Source: JAXMHB01 sp046346965
GTDB taxonomy: Bacteria; Pseudomonadota; Gammaproteobacteria; Xanthomonadales; SZUA-5
NCBI GenBank assembly: GCA_046346965.1
Contig: JAXMHB010000017.1
Coordinates: 27,923 to 91,922 of the forward strand
DNA: 64,000 nt
Reading direction: 5' to 3'
Both the position numbers and the translations under genes were made by a program. Below are positions 31,459 through 39,532 of this stretch, one piece after another (position 1 is the stretch's first letter; every line of letters starts with the position of its first letter). The notes under the pieces are model-generated. The model was given only the letters and a program-made list of their open reading frames with translations. It did no database searches and had not been told where the DNA came from.

Positions 31459-31481
31459 GGGGCGCGCCGTGGGCGCGCCCC
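31459..31481. terminator. Bidirectional hairpin between phasin and FAR genes
   Basis: A perfect 10-bp GC stem (31459-31468 with 31472-31481) with a 3-nt loop sits 10 bp past the end of the minus-strand reductase gene. No T run. Confidence 0.6.
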
Positions 31482-31490
31482 AGGTAGGTC

Positions 31491-33482
31491 TTACCAGTGG
31501 ATGCCGCGCATCAGGGAGGCGAAGGCCACCTGCTCGCTCGACGGCGGCGCCTCGGCGCCACCCTTGACGCCCTTCGCTGCTGCGGAGTCCGGGAACAACT
31601 GGAAGGCGGTGTTCAACACCACCTGGTATACCTTCGGCGCCAGCAGATGCAGCACTTCCGCGAAGATACCGAGGCGCGTCGCGATGCGCTGCGGGCGCTC
31701 GATTACCGCCTTGACCACCATTTCAGCCGCGTCATCCGGCGTCAGCGTCGGCACATTGTCGTAGATCTTGGTCGGCCCGATCATCGGCGTGCGCACCAGC
31801 GGCATGTTGATGATCGTGAAGTGCACATTCTTGTCGGCAAACTCGCTGGCCGCGCAGCGCGAGAACGCATCCAGTGCCGCCTTGGACGCCACATAGGCGG
31901 AGAAGCGCGGCGCATTCGAGAGCACGCCGATCGAGCTGATGTTGATGATGTGGCCCTTGCGGCGATCGGTCATGCTCGGCAGGAAGCCCATGATCAGGCG
32001 CAGTGAGCCGAAGTAGTTCAGCTGCATGGTCCGCTCGAAATCGTGGAAGCGGTCGTAGGAGAGCTCGATCGAGCGGCGAATCGAGCGGCCGGCGTTGTTC
32101 ACCAGGATATCGACGGCCCCATGATCGGCCAGCACCTGCTTGACCAGCTCGTCGCAGGACGCCAGCTCGGCCAAATCGGCCTGATAGATAAAGACCTTCG
32201 CGCCCTTGGTTTCGGCCTCGATCTCGGCCTTGGCCTTCTCCAGATCCTCCTTGCCACGCGCGCAGATGATGGTTTTGGCGCCGGCCGCTGCGACCTTCTT
32301 GGCGCTCGCCAGCCCAATGCCAGACGATCCGCCGGTGATCAGCACCACCTTGTCCTTGACGCGACTCGATAGCGAGCGGTCGATGAACAGGTCCGGATCG
32401 AGGTGACGCTCCCAGTAGTCCCACAAACGCCAGGCGTAGCTGTCGAGATCGGGCACCTTGATGCCCGTTCCCTTCAGCACACGCTCGGTCTCGCGGCTGT
32501 CGAATCGGGTCGGGTAGTTGAAGAACTTCAGCACATCGGCCGGGATGTTCAGCGACTTCAGCAGGTGATTCAGGATGCGGCGCACCGGCGGCAGCATGCC
32601 GATGGCATTGCGGATCGAGCTCGGGATCACCTGGAAGATGCGCGCGTCGATGCGCATCGTCATTTCTGGTGCATGCCCGGCGTAGGCAAAGCTGTTCAGC
32701 ACCTCACCCACGCGCCGCGGCGCGGGATCGGTCAGATGGAAGCAGCCGCCATCGAGCCCTTTCTCGTGCGCGATGTGGTCCATCGCGTCGACGACGAAAT
32801 CTACCGGCACGATGTTGATGCGTCCGCCCTCCATGCCGAGCATCGGCATCCAGGGCGGCAGGATTTCGCGCATGCGCTTGAGCAGCGTGAAGAAGTAGTA
32901 CGGCCCGTCGATCTTGTCGATCTCGCCGGTCTTGGAATGGCCAACGACCATGCCGGGCCTGTAGATGCGGAAGGGCCGCGTGGACTCCTTGCGGACGATG
33001 CCCTCGGAATCGTGCTTGGTGCGGAAGTAGGGATGGTCGAGGTTCTCGGCTTCGTCGAACATGTCCTCGCGGAACACGCCTGCGTACAGCCCCGCCGCGG
33101 CAATCGAACTGACGTGATGGAAGCAGCCGGCGCGGATCGCATCCGACAATTGCACCGCATTGCGGGTGCCATCGATGTTGGCCGCCTGCTGCGACTCGGC
33201 GCTGGCCGACAGATCGTAGATCGCCGCCAAGTGGAAGAAGTGCTTGATCTTGCCGGTCAGCTGCTTCTGCGCTTCAGCACTCAGCCCGAGCTTCGGCTTG
33301 GTCAGATCGCCATAGACCGGCACCAAGCGGTCGCCCGCCTCCGGATAGCGCGCCTGCAGCGCCTCAAACTTTTCCTTCGACGCACGTCGCACCAGCACAT
33401 GGATGGTGCCCTTGCGCTTCAGCAGGTTGCCGATCAGGAAGCGGCCTAAGAAACCGGTGGCGCCGGTGACGAAATAAGTCAT
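31491..33482 (-). CDS. Fused double-SDR fatty acyl-CoA reductase (alcohol-forming type)
   Basis: 663 residues. The N-terminal extended SDR (1-~370) has VTGATGFLGRF (NADPH loop) and an active-site YFRTK (Tyr ~152). It carries 'GMVVGHSKTGEIDKIDGPYY', as in fatty acyl-CoA reductases. The C-terminal classical SDR (~375-640) has TGGSSGIG (~381), NNAG and YVASK (~529). Size and order match the Marinobacter-type bacterial reductase that turns fatty acyl-CoA into alcohol for wax esters. Start 33482 has GGAGG nine bases upstream. Divergent from the acyl-CoA-binding protein gene; a WS/DGAT lies 5 kb away. Confidence 0.85.
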   Translation of the reverse strand: MTYFVTGATGFLGRFLIGNLLKRKGTIHVLVRRASKEKFEALQARYPEAGDRLVPVYGDLTKPKLGLSAEAQKQLTGKIKHFFHLAAIYDLSASAESQQAANIDGTRNAVQLSDAIRAGCFHHVSSIAAAGLYAGVFREDMFDEAENLDHPYFRTKHDSEGIVRKESTRPFRIYRPGMVVGHSKTGEIDKIDGPYYFFTLLKRMREILPPWMPMLGMEGGRINIVPVDFVVDAMDHIAHEKGLDGGCFHLTDPAPRRVGEVLNSFAYAGHAPEMTMRIDARIFQVIPSSIRNAIGMLPPVRRILNHLLKSLNIPADVLKFFNYPTRFDSRETERVLKGTGIKVPDLDSYAWRLWDYWERHLDPDLFIDRSLSSRVKDKVVLITGGSSGIGLASAKKVAAAGAKTIICARGKEDLEKAKAEIEAETKGAKVFIYQADLAELASCDELVKQVLADHGAVDILVNNAGRSIRRSIELSYDRFHDFERTMQLNYFGSLRLIMGFLPSMTDRRKGHIINISSIGVLSNAPRFSAYVASKAALDAFSRCAASEFADKNVHFTIINMPLVRTPMIGPTKIYDNVPTLTPDDAAEMVVKAVIERPQRIATRLGIFAEVLHLLAPKVYQVVLNTAFQLFPDSAAAKGVKGGAEAPPSSEQVAFASLMRGIHW

Positions 33483-33598
33483 GGGTTGCATCCTCCCCCG
33501 AGGGCTTGAGTTCGGGCCGCCGCGTGCGGGCGGGCTCGCCGCTAAGATAACCACGCCAGCGCCCGGTGACCATGGTCAGCCCGTCATCCCGCGCCTCG

Positions 33599-33610
33599 TT
33601 GCAGCTGCAA
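33599..33610. promoter_or_regulatory. TTGCAGCTGCAA palindrome between FAR and ACBP genes
   Basis: A perfect 12-bp palindrome in the divergent intergenic region (33483-33694). It is a typical dimer-operator size and TGC-rich like known PhaR sites. The TetR gene just downstream of ACBP is another candidate binder. Confidence 0.45.
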
Positions 33611-33694
33611 AGCAGGGTTGCGAACACTTGCTTATCGCCAGCTACGGAAGGATAGTGACGCTCTGGAGTTGATGCGCGCCCCAGGGAGGCACGA

Positions 33695-33958
33695 ATGTCC
33701 GATCTCGACACCCAGTTCCAAGCCGCCACCGAAGCGGCCAAGCAGCTGCCGGAACGCCCCGACAACGACACCATGTTGAAGCTCTACAGCCACTTCAAGC
33801 AGGCCACCGAGGGCGATGTTTCCGGTCCCAAGCCCGGCTTTTTCGACTTCGTCGGCACCGCCAAGTACGAGGCCTGGGAGAAGCTGAAAGGTATCGCTGC
33901 CGACGATGCGAAGAAGAAGTACATCGATCTGGTGAAGCGCCTGGGTGGCAAGTTCTGA
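33695..33958 (+). CDS. Acyl-CoA-binding protein
   Basis: 87 residues, exactly one ACBP four-helix domain: 'FQAATEAAKQLPERPDNDTMLKLYSHFKQATEGDV' and 'KYEAWEKLKGIAADDAKKKYIDLVKRL', with the conserved Tyr and Lys ligands of the CoA head group. Binds and carries long-chain acyl-CoA in the cytoplasm. ACBP is common in eukaryotes and scattered in bacteria; next to a fatty acyl-CoA reductase it likely hands over substrate. Strong AGGGAGG site. The TetR gene starts next to its stop. Confidence 0.93.
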   Translation: MSDLDTQFQAATEAAKQLPERPDNDTMLKLYSHFKQATEGDVSGPKPGFFDFVGTAKYEAWEKLKGIAADDAKKKYIDLVKRLGGKF

Positions 33959-33965
33959 GGTGGCC

Positions 33966-34616
33966 GTGAGTCAGGAACCGGGTCCAGTCAAGACGCGCGA
34001 TCGCATCCTGGCCAAGAGCCTGGAGATGTTCAACGCGCAGGGTGAACCGAACGTCACGACGAATCACATCGCCGACGAGCTCGAGATCAGCCCCGGCAAC
34101 CTGTACTACCACTTCCGCAACAAGGACGACATCATCGAGCAGCTGTTTGCCCGCTTCGAAGAGCGCATCGGCGATGCGCTGCTGGTGCCGGAGGGGCGTA
34201 CACCCAATCTCGAAGACATGTGGTTGCAGATGCATCTGGTGTTCGAGTGCATCTGGGACTATCGCTTCATTTATCGCGATCTGGTCGATCTGCTGACACG
34301 CAGCCGCAAGCTCAAAATGCATTTCTCACGCATCCTCAAACGGGCGCACGAGAGCATTTCGAGGGTATGCACGGAGATGGTGAAGTCGGGCGTGATGCTC
34401 GCGAGCCAGCGCGAGATCGAGGCGATCGCCCAGAATACCGTGGTGCTGACCACCTTCTGGCTGAACTTCCAGCAGATCAAGCCGGCCACCAGCAGCAAGA
34501 CCGATGTGGACTTGGGGCGTGGCATTTACCAGGTCATGGTGTTGATCGCGCCCTATCTGAAAGCGGCGGAGCGCGCGCATTTGAACCGTCTGGCCGACCA
34601 GTATCTGGGCCAGTAG
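33966..34616 (+). CDS. TetR-family transcriptional regulator
   Basis: About 216 residues. HTH at the N-terminus (RDRILAKSLEMFNAQGEPNVTTNHIADELEISPGNLYYHFRNKDDI, residues ~12-55), then a helical ligand domain. Start taken as GTG at 33966 with GAGG upstream; GTG at 33945 or 33960 are alternatives and would overlap the ACBP stop. Co-transcribed with ACBP. Likely ligand: acyl-CoA or fatty acid, and likely target: the ACBP/FAR divergent promoters. Both are inference from position. Confidence 0.88.
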   Translation: MSQEPGPVKTRDRILAKSLEMFNAQGEPNVTTNHIADELEISPGNLYYHFRNKDDIIEQLFARFEERIGDALLVPEGRTPNLEDMWLQMHLVFECIWDYRFIYRDLVDLLTRSRKLKMHFSRILKRAHESISRVCTEMVKSGVMLASQREIEAIAQNTVVLTTFWLNFQQIKPATSSKTDVDLGRGIYQVMVLIAPYLKAAERAHLNRLADQYLGQ

Positions 34617-34618
34617 AC

Positions 34619-34646
34619 CGAGGGTCGGCACGACGGCCGACCCTCG
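34619..34646. terminator. Bidirectional hairpin between TetR and phasin genes
   Basis: A perfect 11-bp stem CGAGGGTCGGC/GCCGACCCTCG with a 6-nt loop lies between the convergent ends. No T run. Confidence 0.65.
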
Positions 34647-34658
34647 ATCCATTCACAC

Positions 34659-35099
34659 TCAGGCAGCCTTCGCTTCGGTCTTGCGAGCGTTCTGCAGCGC
34701 CTTGACCTGACGGTTCAGGTCGGCCACGCGGCGCGAGAGTTCCTGGATATCGGACTTCGAGGGAACGCCGATGCGCGACAACACGCGCGTCACCTGCGTG
34801 CCGACCACCGTCTCCACCTGAGACAGGTTGGCGGCGGCCTTCTGCTGCACCTTGCCGATCACGCCCACGACCTGCTTGCGAGCGCCATTCACGGTGCCCT
34901 CGGCGAGCTTGAGCGTACGCTCACGCAGATCCTGACCCTGCTGACGCAGGCCCTCGACGAAACGCGCGCCCTGCTTGCGCGTCACCGACATCGCGCCGAG
35001 CGAGGCCAGCCACAGATCACGCGGCGTCTCGATCTTCTGCGCAACAACGGTCTTGGTGGAACGGGTCGCCTTCTTGCCAGCGAGCTTCTTCGTAGCCAT
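34659..35099 (-). CDS. Phasin (PhaI/PhaF-like, short form)
   Basis: 146 residues. N-terminal Lys-rich segment (ATKKLAGKKATRSTK), then the phasin domain: 'PRDLWLASLGAMSVTRKQGARFVEGLRQQGQDLRER', coiled coil, 'VTRVLSRIGVPSKSDIQELSRRVADLNRQVKAL'. It is homologous in layout to the phasin at 30.6 kb but without the long AAKP tail. ATG at 35099 with AAGGAG. Divergent from a TPR gene; a perfect TTGACA and the shared phasin motif lie upstream. Confidence 0.85.
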   Translation of the reverse strand: MATKKLAGKKATRSTKTVVAQKIETPRDLWLASLGAMSVTRKQGARFVEGLRQQGQDLRERTLKLAEGTVNGARKQVVGVIGKVQQKAAANLSQVETVVGTQVTRVLSRIGVPSKSDIQELSRRVADLNRQVKALQNARKTEAKAA

Positions 35100-35169
35100 G
35101 AGTATTCTCCTTGGTTTCGTCATTCGCGCTGGTTGGGTGCGCGCTTGATCGTCAAGGTAGGCAGCGGGG

Positions 35170-35195
35170 GTAGAACAATCACACTATGTTGTCAA
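35170..35195 (-). promoter_or_regulatory. Phasin-upstream motif, copy 2, with TTGACA
   Basis: On the minus strand TTGACA (35190-35195) overlaps the start of CATAGTGTGATTGTTCTAC (35170-35188), a 16/19 match to the motif before the first phasin. No good -10 is found 17 bp on (TACCCC), so the motif might be the binding site of an activator or repressor. Confidence 0.5.
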
Positions 35196-35295
35196 TTCGA
35201 CCTCGGCCGCTTCAGGCGAGCGTCAGCGAAACGCCTCTTGCAGGCGCGGTCCGCATTGACGATGCTCTCGCCTGATTCCGCGTCCGGAGCAGCCG

Positions 35296-36144
35296 ATGGC
35301 AAGCAAGAAATGGGTGAAATTCCCGCATGGCAGCAGTGCGTTTGACTACGCGGGCGCCAAGCTTGCCAAGGCCTGGGGCCGCCTGCACGCCGGCGATCAG
35401 GAAGCGTTCCCGGATGCCAAACACATCCAGTCGCTACTGAAGAAGCATCCCAAACTCAAGCTGCCGCTCGAGGCCGAAGCAGCCGCCGAGGCGCTACAGG
35501 ATGCCTGGCGAGCTTTCCACCGCGGCGACTTCCAGGCGGCCACCGAAGCCGGCGATGCGCTGGGCGTGCTCGGCGCAACCGTCGCCAACAAGGCGGAAGG
35601 CATTTACGCCACCTATCTGGCCAAGGATGCCGACAAGCTGGCGCACTTCGAGCACTGCGCCAAGCGCGCAGAGGCCGCGATCGCCGCGCTGCCAGCGGAC
35701 GCCAACGCCCACTATTTCCATGCTTTCGCGCTAGGGCGCTACAGTCAGTGCATCTCGATCACCAAGGCGCTGGCGCAGGGACTGGGCGGGAAGATCAAGG
35801 ACAGCCTGACGCGCGCGCTGGAACTTGCACCCAAGCACGCGGAAGCGCATACCGCCATGGGTCTGTACCATGCCGAGATCATCGACAAGATCGGCGCCAT
35901 GCTGGGCGGCATCACCTATGGCGCCAAGGCCGATACCGGCTTGAAGCATTTCCAGGAAGCGCTGAAGTTGGCGCCGCACGCGCCGATCGGCCATATCGAA
36001 TACGGCAACGGGCTGTTGATGATGTACGGCAAGAAGCGCGCAGATGAAGTCGTGAAGGCCTACGAGGCGGCGGCCGCGCTCAAACCCGCCGACGCGATGG
36101 AAGCCCTCGACATCGAGAAGGCCAAGTCCGAACTGGAAGATTGA
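35296..36144 (+). CDS. TPR-repeat protein, function unknown
   Basis: 282 residues, helical, no signal peptide. Tetratricopeptide-like units appear at ~residues 70-100, ~135-170 and ~185-245 (AEAHTAMGLYHAEIIDK, LKHFQEALKLAPHAPIGHIEYGNGLLMMYGKK). 'GAMLGGITYGAKADTGLKHFQEALKLAP' is a distinctive block of this conserved family. Probably a protein-interaction scaffold. ATG with GGAG 7 nt upstream. An imperfect inverted repeat (TCAGGCGAG...CTCGCCTGA) lies between it and the divergent phasin. Confidence 0.75.
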   Translation: MASKKWVKFPHGSSAFDYAGAKLAKAWGRLHAGDQEAFPDAKHIQSLLKKHPKLKLPLEAEAAAEALQDAWRAFHRGDFQAATEAGDALGVLGATVANKAEGIYATYLAKDADKLAHFEHCAKRAEAAIAALPADANAHYFHAFALGRYSQCISITKALAQGLGGKIKDSLTRALELAPKHAEAHTAMGLYHAEIIDKIGAMLGGITYGAKADTGLKHFQEALKLAPHAPIGHIEYGNGLLMMYGKKRADEVVKAYEAAAALKPADAMEALDIEKAKSELED

Positions 36145-36184
36145 CGGCCGCGGGCGCGTGACATTCGGCGCCGACACCAGCAAA

Positions 36185-36211
36185 CGTCTGCCGCCACTTG
36201 GGCGGTAGACG
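36185..36211 (+). terminator. Hairpin after the TPR gene
   Basis: An 11-bp stem (36185-36195 with 36201-36211, one G-T pair) and 5-nt loop lie 40 bp after the stop. The rest of the 242-bp gap up to 36386 shows no gene. Confidence 0.5.
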
Positions 36212-36386
36212 ACTGGTAGCGCACCAAGCTCGGCCCCGTCGCCCAAATGCAGCCATAACGGTGATCGCCGCTCCGACGGCGAGCGGCGCCGGGACGTTGC
36301 ACCCATAGCTCGCGAGCTTGCCATCGCGCAGGGCCCTGACTCAGCCCAGCTTGCGGCGCCCCGCGCTGATCAGGTACCTGTGACGC

Positions 36387-37742
36387 TCAGGGCGCGCTCT
36401 CGAAGCCGTTCTCGAGGATCATCGGCGGCACGTAGGTGGTGGCGCGCAGCGGCACATCCGCCGACAGACACCACTCGACCAGCGACCCCTCCTTGCCGTT
36501 GGCGACAGTGTCTTCCACGGTCAGGCGCCAGTTGCCGGCGCCCTCGGCCGGAGCAAACGAGCCCAAGGCCTGCACCGGGCCGAGCTTTCCGGATAGTGTG
36601 GGCTCGGTCGCTTTGCACGAGGCATTCGCGTAGGCGCCGCCATCGCCGAACACGGCCTGAAGCCGCGGGCCATCGCAGCTGCCGCTGGCCCCAATCGTGG
36701 CCGTCGGACGGTCCATGACCAGCACCGGGCCATAGACCACTGGCGAAGTCTTGGTCAGTGAGATGCGCAAATCACTGATCTGCGGATGGTTTGCATGGAC
36801 CGTCAGGCGCAGATTGGGCACCAGCGAGCCAGGATTGAGGCCCAGCGTGGCGGCATCGAAGGTGGCCGTGCCACCGTCCGGAATCAAGCCGCCACTGGTG
36901 AAACAGGCTTGCGCCGTACGGAAGAACGGCCGCGGAGGCGTCGCCAACTGCTCTTGGCTGACACCGCAGTTGTTGCGACCGAGCACCCGATACTCGTAGG
37001 CCTTGTCGGGGAGCAAAGCCGTCGCGGTCTGATGCGAGGGTGGCGTGCCGATCCAGCAGTAGTCGCTGTTGCCACACTCGGTGGTCAGCGGCTCGAAGGC
37101 CATATTGGAGCCGCCGCATTCGTCTCGGCTGGTCGCAGTGGCCGAGGTGCAGGCGTCCACGTCCAGGCGATAGCTGGTCGAGGACAGATCCCCGGTCCAG
37201 CCAAACCACGGACGCAGCGGCATATCCAGCATGCCATCGGCTACTTCCCGATAGCGGGTGGTGCTGGGTTCGAATTGGGTCTCGATCAGCGCGCTGGCGC
37301 TGGCGATCAAGGAACTGTCGAAGGTGCCGCGGCCACGGAAGGTCACGGTCTTGATGCCGGCAGTGTTTACCGGCCCGGTGATCATCCCCACGTCGACGAA
37401 GCGCGTGTATGGGGTGGCCACGGACGCAACCGGCATCGACGCCGGATTGGGTGCCACGCCCTGCACAAAAAACTGCGGGTAGAAGGTTCCGACCGGCTCG
37501 GTGTAGATCTGCTCGACGAAGCTGTTGCGCCAGACGTACTTCAGTCGCAGCGTGATCGGGTAGTTCCGGCACATGGTGTACGGCTGCTGGATGTCCGCGA
37601 AACCATTGGGCTGGAAGGGCGTGTACACGATGGCCCTGTCGATCGTCAGCGCAAAGTTCTGTGCGGATACATCGGTCCCCGGTGCCAATACGGCGGCGAG
37701 CGCCAACGCGAGCAGGGACGTCGTGGGTTTCGAGCCGGCCAT
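36387..37742 (-). CDS. Secreted protein with C-terminal proprotein-convertase P domain
   Basis: 451 residues. Signal peptide (LLALALAAVLAPGTDVSA). The N-terminal half is unassigned and Cys-containing. A fibronectin-like segment (~200-280) is followed by a P domain (~295-435) with HANHPQISDLRISLTKTSP, a VLMDRP-like VLVMDRP, CDGPRLQAVFGDGG and GNWRLTVEDTVANGKEGSLVEWCLSAD. No protease catalytic domain is present, so it is probably a surface or secreted binding protein. It ends ILENGFESAP, like the GFE-type tails common on secreted proteins of this group. Good GGGAGGA site. Confidence 0.8.
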   Translation of the reverse strand: MAGSKPTTSLLALALAAVLAPGTDVSAQNFALTIDRAIVYTPFQPNGFADIQQPYTMCRNYPITLRLKYVWRNSFVEQIYTEPVGTFYPQFFVQGVAPNPASMPVASVATPYTRFVDVGMITGPVNTAGIKTVTFRGRGTFDSSLIASASALIETQFEPSTTRYREVADGMLDMPLRPWFGWTGDLSSTSYRLDVDACTSATATSRDECGGSNMAFEPLTTECGNSDYCWIGTPPSHQTATALLPDKAYEYRVLGRNNCGVSQEQLATPPRPFFRTAQACFTSGGLIPDGGTATFDAATLGLNPGSLVPNLRLTVHANHPQISDLRISLTKTSPVVYGPVLVMDRPTATIGASGSCDGPRLQAVFGDGGAYANASCKATEPTLSGKLGPVQALGSFAPAEGAGNWRLTVEDTVANGKEGSLVEWCLSADVPLRATTYVPPMILENGFESAP

Positions 37743-37777
37743 GGAGTCCTCCCGACCTGCAGCTTTAACAGACTGCT

Positions 37778-37805
37778 AGGATAAACCAAAGAGAATCAAG
37801 CACAA
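37778..37805 (-). promoter_or_regulatory. Candidate promoter of the P-domain gene
   Basis: TTGTGC (37800-37805) and TATCCT (37778-37783) on the minus strand with a 16-bp spacer, in the only AT-rich stretch of this part of the window (37770-37860). Confidence 0.45.
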
Positions 37806-37898
37806 AGCAGCAATTGCTCATGCTGATTGACAACTGAGGCATACAAGCTTCTCTTTTTCAGCATACGGAGCGTGCTCCCGCTCGGTCTGCGGACGCGT

Positions 37899-39434
37899 TC
37901 ACGCTGTGCGTCGACGGCGTGCGCGCGCCGGCTTCGGACGATGCGCCTCGGCGTATCGTGCCATCAACGCCTCGGCCCACTCCGGTGAGATCGGCCCTTC
38001 AGCGTCGCTCATCAACGCAATCATCAGCAGTTGCTCCAATTCGCTGCCGAAGCGGTCGATGATCGTCTGCGGATCGGGCACCAGCTTGCTGTCGGTGATC
38101 AGCCCGAAGTACACCGCGCCAGCGTAGCTCAGGATGCTGATGCCCATTCCGATGGTGCCGCTCTGCGGAACCCAGAACATCATCTCGCGCACACGCTCGC
38201 CAGCCAGATAGATGGGCGCCGGCGGTCCCGGCACATTGGTCGCCACCGCGGTGGCCTTGCGGCTCAACATCTCCAGCGCTGGCTTCTGCACAAAGGCGGG
38301 CCCAACGCCCAGGGCGCTCAGCAGTCCGTAGGACACCACTGCCTGGCGCGAACCTTTGAGCTTGCGCATGCCCTCGCGCACCGCCAGCACACGCTCGACC
38401 GGATTGGCGATGCCGATCGGCAGATCCAGGAACACCAGGCCAAAGTGATTGCCGAGTTCCTTGGCATGTTCGAGCGGCCGCAGGTTGACCGGAATGGTGG
38501 CGCGGATATGCACGCCGTCGACCGGATCACCACGCGCGACCAAATAGGCACGTAGCGCACCAGTCGCGCAGGCGAGCAGGACATCGTTGACGGTGGCATC
38601 GAAAGCGCGGCCGGCCGCCTTGACCTCGGACAGCGGCAGCGGCGCACACCAGGACACGCGCTTGAATACGCCGAGCGGCCCTTTGAAGCGCGTTTGCGTA
38701 TCGTCCGACAGCGTCAGCGAGTGCACCAGTTCGCGCAGGATCTCACCACCTTCGCGCGCGCCGGTGCGAGCGCCCTCGGAAATCGCGGAGGCCGCCTCCT
38801 GCGGATGCGCGGCCCAGTGAAAGGCCTTGTGCAGCGTGGCCTCCACCATTTCGGCGGCATGTTCTACCCCATGCCGAGCAGGTGACAGCAAGCGCTCGAA
38901 CACCGTGCCGCCGGCCTTTTTCAATTTGCGTTTCGGATGCGGCACATCATGGCGCGCATGCGGGTCGGCATCCGTGAGCGAAAGCAGCACTTGCACCAGC
39001 GCCATGCCATCGGCGTAGCAATGGTGAATGCGCATCACCAGCGCGCTGCCACCCTGGTACTGCTCGATCAGATGAAACTGCCAGAGCGGTTTGCTGTGAT
39101 CGAGGGGCGTACTGGCGAGGTTGCTGACGTACTCCTCCAGATCAGCCTTGCCGGCGGGCGATGGCAACGCCGCACGGCGCACGTGCCAGTTGAGGTCGAA
39201 GGTCTCGTCGTACTCCCACAACGCCTGCCCCGGCAGATCCATCACGCGCTGGCGGAAGCGCCGAAAGGCCAGAAAGCGACTCTCGATGGTGGCCTTGAGC
39301 TTGCGGATGTCCAGCGGCTGATCGAGCACGATCACGCCGGTGATCATCATCAGGTTGGTCGGCCGCTCCATGCGTAGCCAGGCGGTGTCGACCTTGGACA
39401 TCGGTTCGTGCTTGATCAGCGGTGTGTCGGCCAT
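37899..39434 (-). CDS. Wax ester synthase / diacylglycerol acyltransferase (WS/DGAT)
   Basis: 511 residues. The active-site motif HHxxxDG is present as IHHCYADGMA (His ~137-138, Asp ~142, Gly ~143). Other family blocks are seen: PLDHSKPLWQFHLIE, DATVNDVLLACATGALR, NLRPLEHAKELGNHFGLVFLDLP, TNVPGPPAPIYLAGERV. Condenses acyl-CoA with a fatty alcohol (wax ester) or diacylglycerol (TAG). The C-terminus is Arg-rich. The ATG at 39434 (MADTPLIKHEPMSKVD) is chosen; the ORF is open to 39656. Together with the acyl-CoA reductase, the wax-ester pathway is complete. Confidence 0.93.
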   Translation of the reverse strand: MADTPLIKHEPMSKVDTAWLRMERPTNLMMITGVIVLDQPLDIRKLKATIESRFLAFRRFRQRVMDLPGQALWEYDETFDLNWHVRRAALPSPAGKADLEEYVSNLASTPLDHSKPLWQFHLIEQYQGGSALVMRIHHCYADGMALVQVLLSLTDADPHARHDVPHPKRKLKKAGGTVFERLLSPARHGVEHAAEMVEATLHKAFHWAAHPQEAASAISEGARTGAREGGEILRELVHSLTLSDDTQTRFKGPLGVFKRVSWCAPLPLSEVKAAGRAFDATVNDVLLACATGALRAYLVARGDPVDGVHIRATIPVNLRPLEHAKELGNHFGLVFLDLPIGIANPVERVLAVREGMRKLKGSRQAVVSYGLLSALGVGPAFVQKPALEMLSRKATAVATNVPGPPAPIYLAGERVREMMFWVPQSGTIGMGISILSYAGAVYFGLITDSKLVPDPQTIIDRFGSELEQLLMIALMSDAEGPISPEWAEALMARYAEAHRPKPARARRRRTA

Positions 39435-39452
39435 GTCCTGTTCCGAAATGCC

Positions 39453-39472
39453 GGGTGCGGCAGCGCGCACCC
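39453..39472 (-). terminator. Hairpin between mtnP and WS/DGAT
   Basis: A perfect 7-bp stem GGGTGCG/CGCACCC with a 6-nt loop in the 98-bp gap between mtnP and the WS/DGAT gene on the same strand. It may reduce readthrough from the purine-salvage operon. Confidence 0.45.
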
Positions 39473-39532
39473 CGCCGCAATGGAAGCACGATCCACTTGG
39501 CCCGGCAAGCAATGCGCGCCCGCTGGCTACCC

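Noticed and set aside
31455..31490. Attachment site or IS end next to the GGCGCGCC hairpin
   Set aside because: No second copy, integrase or tRNA is nearby; it is explained as a convergent terminator.
35213..35275. Third copy of the dispersed repeat (AGGCGCGGTCCGCA)
   Set aside because: Only about 14 bp match and the flanks differ; this may be chance in GC-rich DNA.
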